Below are positions 6,951 through 9,189 of a DNA stretch of 9,189 nt, piece after piece (positions within the stretch are counted from its first letter, which is position 1; each line of letters begins with the position of its first letter). Location of the stretch: assembly GCA_946885425.1 (NCBI GenBank), contig CAMPGJ010000036.1, forward strand, positions 1 to 9,189, read 5' to 3'. The translations under genes and the position numbers were made by a program. Source of the stretch: an uncultured bacterium (GTDB taxonomy: Bacteria; Patescibacteria; Microgenomatia; Levybacterales; UBA12049). Under the pieces are notes generated by a model. The model was not told where the DNA came from and searched no databases. It saw only the letters and a program-made list of their open reading frames with translations.

Positions 6951-8591
6951 TTACAGGTATTTAATCAGTGTATTGGCTATAGTTTCTGACAGCATGGGAG
7001 GTACAGCATTTCCAATTTGTTTGAATTGCGGGCCCCTTTGCCCCTCAAACTTATAATCATCCGGGAATGTTTGCAACCTGGCAGCCTCTCTGACAGAAAG
7101 TGAGCGGTTTTGCCTTATGTCCGGGTGGATATAGAAATGTCCGTCCTTTGCTATGTGGGCAACAACTGTATGTGAACCAGGTGCCTGTGAATCAACAACC
7201 TTAAACCTGTCTAAAAATCCCTCTTCATTCATATGAGTTTTCAATCTTGATGGCAGCTCATTATATTTAATATTTTTCCCCTCATTCTTTGCCTTTACCG
7301 CAAGACGATAAATTTCCAGATCCTGCCTGGTGTTAGGTCTTGTTACATGGTCCGTAAGCAGTCCAATATCTGTGTTTACAACTCCAATTTTCTTTAACAG
7401 TTCGCTTCCTTTTGTAAATTTGCGGATTACCTTTGAATCCCCGGCATTTAATTTAGGCAGGTCAGAGAGGAAGTCTTTAACAAGATAGTTTCTCTTCACC
7501 ATAGGGAAATCGGGATAAGATTTTAGTTTTGAATTTTTATTCCACCCTACAAGAATTACTCTTTTACGATTCTGGGGGACTCCGTAATCTGCAGCGTTCA
7601 AAATTTTATAGTCAGTTGAGTATCCGGCTTTTTTCATCAGCCGGCGCATATCTGCCAAATAGCGTCCCTTACCTGCACTCTGAAGACCAGGGACGTTCTC
7701 AAATACAAATATCTTCGGCTGGAGGACCTTCAAAAACTCAATATAATACCTGTACAGGAAATTCCTTTCGTCACGGCGCATATTTTTATCATCGCGGGCA
7801 CGTCCAATGTAAGAATATGCCTGGCACGGAGGACCACCGACAATAATATCAAGTTCCTGTCCGCCCAAGCGATCCTGTATTTGTTTGATGAGATCTTTGT
7901 AGTTATCTTTCTCCACCTTCGCGCACAGAACTGAATCCCTTTCTTTCTGAAGACAATGCTTTTCAATAAGCTCATCCTTGGATATCTTTCCAAGAAGATA
8001 TCTTTTATATTCATCAATCTTATTTTGTCTGAGCAACGAATGGTAAATCATCCTGGTAACCAGAGTACTGCATGCATTTTTATCCATCTCAACATGACCG
8101 ATTACTTCACATCCGGATCTTATAAATCCTTCTGACAAACCTCCTGCACCCGCAAAAAGATCAAGCACTTTAGGCCTTTTATCCTTCGGTAAGATTTTCT
8201 TTATGTTTTTTATGATGAGATCCGGGTTTTTCTTTAACTCGTGTTCCTTGATTCGGATCACCTGTACTCCTGCTTCTTCAAGAAGTTTACCCACCCTGGT
8301 ATCCCTTTTTATATTAGATTTTATTTTAGCGTCCCAGAAATTTTTATTTGTTTTCGGCGATTTAAAACAGGTACTGCAGCCATGCCAGAAACAACCGTCA
8401 ACAAATATCACTGCATTTCGGTTGGGAAAGTAAAAATCGGGTTTACCAAATACTCCCCCGGGTTGCATCTCAAATGACCCCAGGCCGCTGGAAATTAACA
8501 AATCCCTTAGTAATATCTCCGGGCCTGTATTCTCCGAACGGATTCTTGACATGTTGTATGATCGCTGGGAAGGATTTAGTACGTCGGCCAT
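6951..8591 (-). CDS. Vsr mismatch endonuclease fused to C5-cytosine DNA methyltransferase
   Basis: A 546-residue two-domain enzyme. Residues 1 to about 135 are a Vsr-type endonuclease, which nicks at T:G mismatches left by 5-methylcytosine deamination. It has SYNMSRIR (11-18), NTGPE (21-25, E25), GKPDF (49-53, catalytic-type D52) and GCFWHGC (66-72), with H70 and the F68/W69 pair that together with M14 correspond to the DNA-intercalating residues of E. coli Vsr. From about 140 there is a C5 methylase in canonical order: motif I DLFAGAGGLSEGF (144-156), IV GGPPCQAYS (252-260, nucleophile C256), VI FENVPG (298-303), VIII PQNRKR (339-344), a target-recognition region about 356-495, IX REAARLQTFP (501-510) and X QIGNAVPP (525-532). 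Motifs I and IV are about 40 residues further apart than in minimal enzymes. The target sequence is unknown. The start fits Vsr N-termini; no ribosome site is visible. Confidence 0.95.
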   Translation of the reverse strand: MADVLNPSQRSYNMSRIRSENTGPEILLRDLLISSGLGSFEMQPGGVFGKPDFYFPNRNAVIFVDGCFWHGCSTCFKSPKTNKNFWDAKIKSNIKRDTRVGKLLEEAGVQVIRIKEHELKKNPDLIIKNIKKILPKDKRPKVLDLFAGAGGLSEGFIRSGCEVIGHVEMDKNACSTLVTRMIYHSLLRQNKIDEYKRYLLGKISKDELIEKHCLQKERDSVLCAKVEKDNYKDLIKQIQDRLGGQELDIIVGGPPCQAYSYIGRARDDKNMRRDERNFLYRYYIEFLKVLQPKIFVFENVPGLQSAGKGRYLADMRRLMKKAGYSTDYKILNAADYGVPQNRKRVILVGWNKNSKLKSYPDFPMVKRNYLVKDFLSDLPKLNAGDSKVIRKFTKGSELLKKIGVVNTDIGLLTDHVTRPNTRQDLEIYRLAVKAKNEGKNIKYNELPSRLKTHMNEEGFLDRFKVVDSQAPGSHTVVAHIAKDGHFYIHPDIRQNRSLSVREAARLQTFPDDYKFEGQRGPQFKQIGNAVPPMLSETIANTLIKYL

Positions 8592-8599
8592 TTGCTTTT

Positions 8600-8627
8600 A
8601 TTTTAGCATTCAACCCGGCATTTGAAA
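8600..8627 (-). promoter_or_regulatory. Weak promoter candidate for the R-M operon
   Basis: On the minus strand TAAAAT (8605-8600) resembles a -10 box, with TTTCAA (8627-8622) 16 nt upstream as a poor -35 match. Transcription would begin within a few bases of the methylase ATG, giving an almost leaderless mRNA, in line with the missing ribosome site. The imperfect dyad GGCATTTGAAAGCC (8617-8630) covers the -35 candidate. Support is slight. Confidence 0.25.
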
Positions 8628-8653
8628 GCCTGAGCAGTGAAAAAACTGTGACC

Positions 8654-8676
8654 ACCTCAATTTCCGGGGTTGAGGT
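8654..8676. repeat. 7-bp perfect inverted repeat, possible operator or weak terminator
   Basis: ACCTCAA (8654-8660) and TTGAGGT (8670-8676) flank a 9-nt spacer. On the minus strand the arm is followed after eight bases by a run of six T (8641-8646 region), so the RNA could form a weak intrinsic terminator that ends transcripts from the upstream gene before the R-M operon. The long gap between stem and T-run argues for an operator instead. Confidence 0.4.
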
Positions 8677-8690
8677 TCTTTCCCTAAATG

Positions 8691-8705
8691 AATATCCGGG
8701 ATATT
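8691..8705. promoter_or_regulatory. 15-bp dyad, candidate regulator binding site
   Basis: AATATCC-G-GGATATT is a perfect 7-bp dyad around one base, located about 100 bp upstream of the methylase start in non-coding DNA. Short odd-length dyads of this kind commonly bind dimeric helix-turn-helix regulators. No regulator gene is visible in the window, and the protein that would bind is unknown. Confidence 0.4.
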
Positions 8706-8883
8706 GCTGCTTCTAAAATCTGATCTTCAGAGTAATTATGGCAATGTTTTCTAATTATCTTTTTTAGAGTTTCCAGTTTACTCTCATCACTAATTTGTCA
8801 GAAAAAGACCCGCCTGAACACCATGCAACTAAGTATAAACCAGGGAAGTATTCTCGGAACCAGTATATTTTTTTATTAAACTT

Positions 8884-9018
8884 TTAACTGTTCCGTTTTG
8901 AATCAACAGTTTCAATGTAGTATGCATTGTTACAGGCGCCCTTACCTTTTAAAACAAAGGTAGTAATTTCTTTTCCTAAAATTTCCTGGATTTTATTCTT
9001 AAGTTCTTCACCATTCAT
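8884..9018 (-). pseudogene. Probable truncated APH-type kinase (N-terminal fragment only)
   Basis: A 44-codon frame from ATG (9018-9016) to TAA (8886-8884). The peptide starts MNGEELKNKIQEILGKEITT and continues with FVLKGKGACNNAYYIET, ending at DSKRNS. The Gly-rich turn followed by NNAYYIET resembles the first strands of the N-lobe of APH/choline-kinase-like phosphotransferases, where the following residues would normally carry the nucleotide-binding Lys. Here a stop comes just before that point and no catalytic loop follows. Reading the same frame on to the next stop at 8766-8764 gives no recognisable kinase sequence, so the remainder appears deleted or replaced rather than lost through a single nonsense change. 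It sits 36 bp after the gene at the right edge. A genuine tiny peptide gene is less likely. The family call rests on pattern memory. Confidence 0.5.
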
Positions 9019-9054
9019 TATAAAAGTATTGCAGAGATGATTAGCCTAACGATA

Positions 9055-9189
9055 TTAAAATCTTTTTATTTCATTCAACTTAATCAAAAGGTCTGCCCTT
9101 GACTGTGGGTTATAGCTTTCATAATACGCTAAGTCATTTGGTGTCCATATTTCATCCCATGACTTATCGTTATCTACTTTATATTCTTC
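9055..9189 (-). CDS. C-terminal part of an unrecognised gene (cut by window edge)
   Basis: An open frame enters from the right edge and ends at TAA (9057-9055), giving the last 44 residues. It contains KSWDEIWTPNDLAYYESYNP and ends in LNEIKRF. Residue make-up is protein-like (Trp, Tyr, Asp, Pro-rich turn then a charged helix), and the frame is on the same strand as all other genes, which supports its being real. I recognise no family. It is followed by 36 bp and then the truncated kinase-like frame, so the two may once have been cotranscribed. Its 5' part lies outside the window. Confidence 0.55.
   Translation of the reverse strand, partial: EEYKVDNDKSWDEIWTPNDLAYYESYNPQSRADLLIKLNEIKRF

Larger units (their letters stand above)
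959..8591 (-). other. Six-gene R-M/defence operon (Vsr-methylase, GHKL ATPase, Z1 helicase, two PD-(D/E)XK proteins, small ORF)
   Basis: Six co-directional genes run without room for internal promoters or terminators. Junctions are a 4-nt gap (6947-6950), an ATGA overlap (5474-5477), a 29-nt overlap (2967-2995), a 14-nt overlap (1937-1950) and a 1-nt TAGTG overlap at 1165. The modification gene comes first, so methylase would be made before the helicase and nuclease candidates, a sensible order for a system entering a naive host. The gene set corresponds to the MutL-like ATPase/Z1 helicase R-M class predicted by Iyer and colleagues (2008). Operon structure is seen directly; function is inferred from domain families. 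Confidence 0.82.
8592..8883. other. Non-coding leader region upstream of the R-M operon
   Basis: About 290 bp without a convincing gene on either strand. It should hold the operon promoter and any control sites. I see a weak promoter candidate (8600-8627), a 7-bp inverted repeat (8654-8676) and a 15-bp dyad (8691-8705). No gene for a controller protein of the C type is present nearby. Frames crossing it, such as the plus-strand one at 8474-8716, lie antisense to the Vsr domain and look like chance. Confidence 0.6.

Noticed and set aside
7529..7846. Plus-strand open frame of 105 codons
   Set aside because: Antisense to the methylase region that carries motifs IV to VIII; no protein-family features.
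8474..8716. Plus-strand frame reaching into the leader region
   Set aside because: More than a third is antisense to the Vsr domain, no ribosome site or family resemblance; a divergent regulator was considered but the peptide shows no helix-turn-helix.
8764..8883. Continuation of the kinase-fragment frame after its TAA (39 codons)
   Set aside because: It is open by chance length and does not resemble the next part of an APH kinase, so it is not counted as part of the pseudogene.
8886..8911. AACTGTT/AACAGTT inverted repeat with 12-nt loop at the end of the kinase fragment
   Set aside because: AT-rich 7-bp stem without a following T-run on either strand; not enough for a terminator call.
8943..8962. 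TACCTTT/AAAGGTA inverted repeat with 6-nt loop
   Set aside because: It falls inside the coding-like part of the kinase fragment and is explained by its Thr-Thr-Phe and Lys-Gly-Lys codons.
1..9189. CRISPR array, tRNA/rRNA, insertion sequence, integrase or att site
   Set aside because: No regularly spaced direct repeats, no tRNA-like cloverleaf, and no transposase or recombinase motif was seen on reading either strand; terminal repeats bounding the operon were looked for by eye near 925-960 and 8700-8900 without success.

Overview
The window is dominated by one tightly packed minus-strand operon (8591 down to 959) that reads as a multi-gene restriction-modification/defence system. In transcription order it encodes: a Vsr mismatch endonuclease fused to a C5-cytosine DNA methyltransferase (6951-8591); a GHKL (MutL/Hsp90/MORC-like) ATPase (5474-6946); a Z1-type superfamily II helicase (2967-5477); a DUF4420-type PD-(D/E)XK protein (1937-2995); a second PD-(D/E)XK protein with a DUF3883/NOV_C-like domain behind an N-terminal probable DNA-binding region (1165-1950); and a small unrecognised protein (959-1165). 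Consecutive genes overlap by 1, 4, 14 or 29 nt or are separated by 4 nt, so they should be made from one mRNA with coupled translation.

The combination of C5 methylase, Vsr, MutL-like ATPase and Z1 helicase matches a class of predicted R-M system described computationally by Iyer, Abhiman and Aravind (Biology Direct 2008, MutL homologs in restriction-modification systems and the origin of eukaryotic MORC ATPases). The core is therefore not unknown. What stands out here is the single-polypeptide Vsr-methylase, the two further candidate nucleases and the small terminal gene. My working model (inference) is that the methylase marks host DNA, and that the ATPase and helicase form an ATP-driven sensing/translocation module that directs one or more of the three nuclease folds to unmodified DNA.

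Downstream of the operon, after only 34 bp, lies a complete APH-family phosphotransferase (28-924) with clearly AT-richer DNA. It probably does not belong to the system. Upstream of the operon is about 290 bp of non-coding DNA (8592-8883) with two clean dyad-symmetric elements and a weak promoter candidate. Beyond that is a 44-codon open frame that looks like the amino end of another APH-type kinase cut off by a stop (8884-9018), and then the last 44 codons of an unrecognised gene entering from the right edge (9055-9189). All credible genes are on the minus strand.

The organism cannot be named from this window. Base composition is moderate in the R-M operon and AT-rich in the flanks, which suits an accessory island. 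Shine-Dalgarno sequences are missing at most starts; the one at the helicase start is the clear exception. That could fit Bacteroidota or another lineage with weak SD use, but most of these starts are also translationally coupled, so the clue is weak. I saw no tRNA, rRNA, CRISPR array, transposase or integrase.
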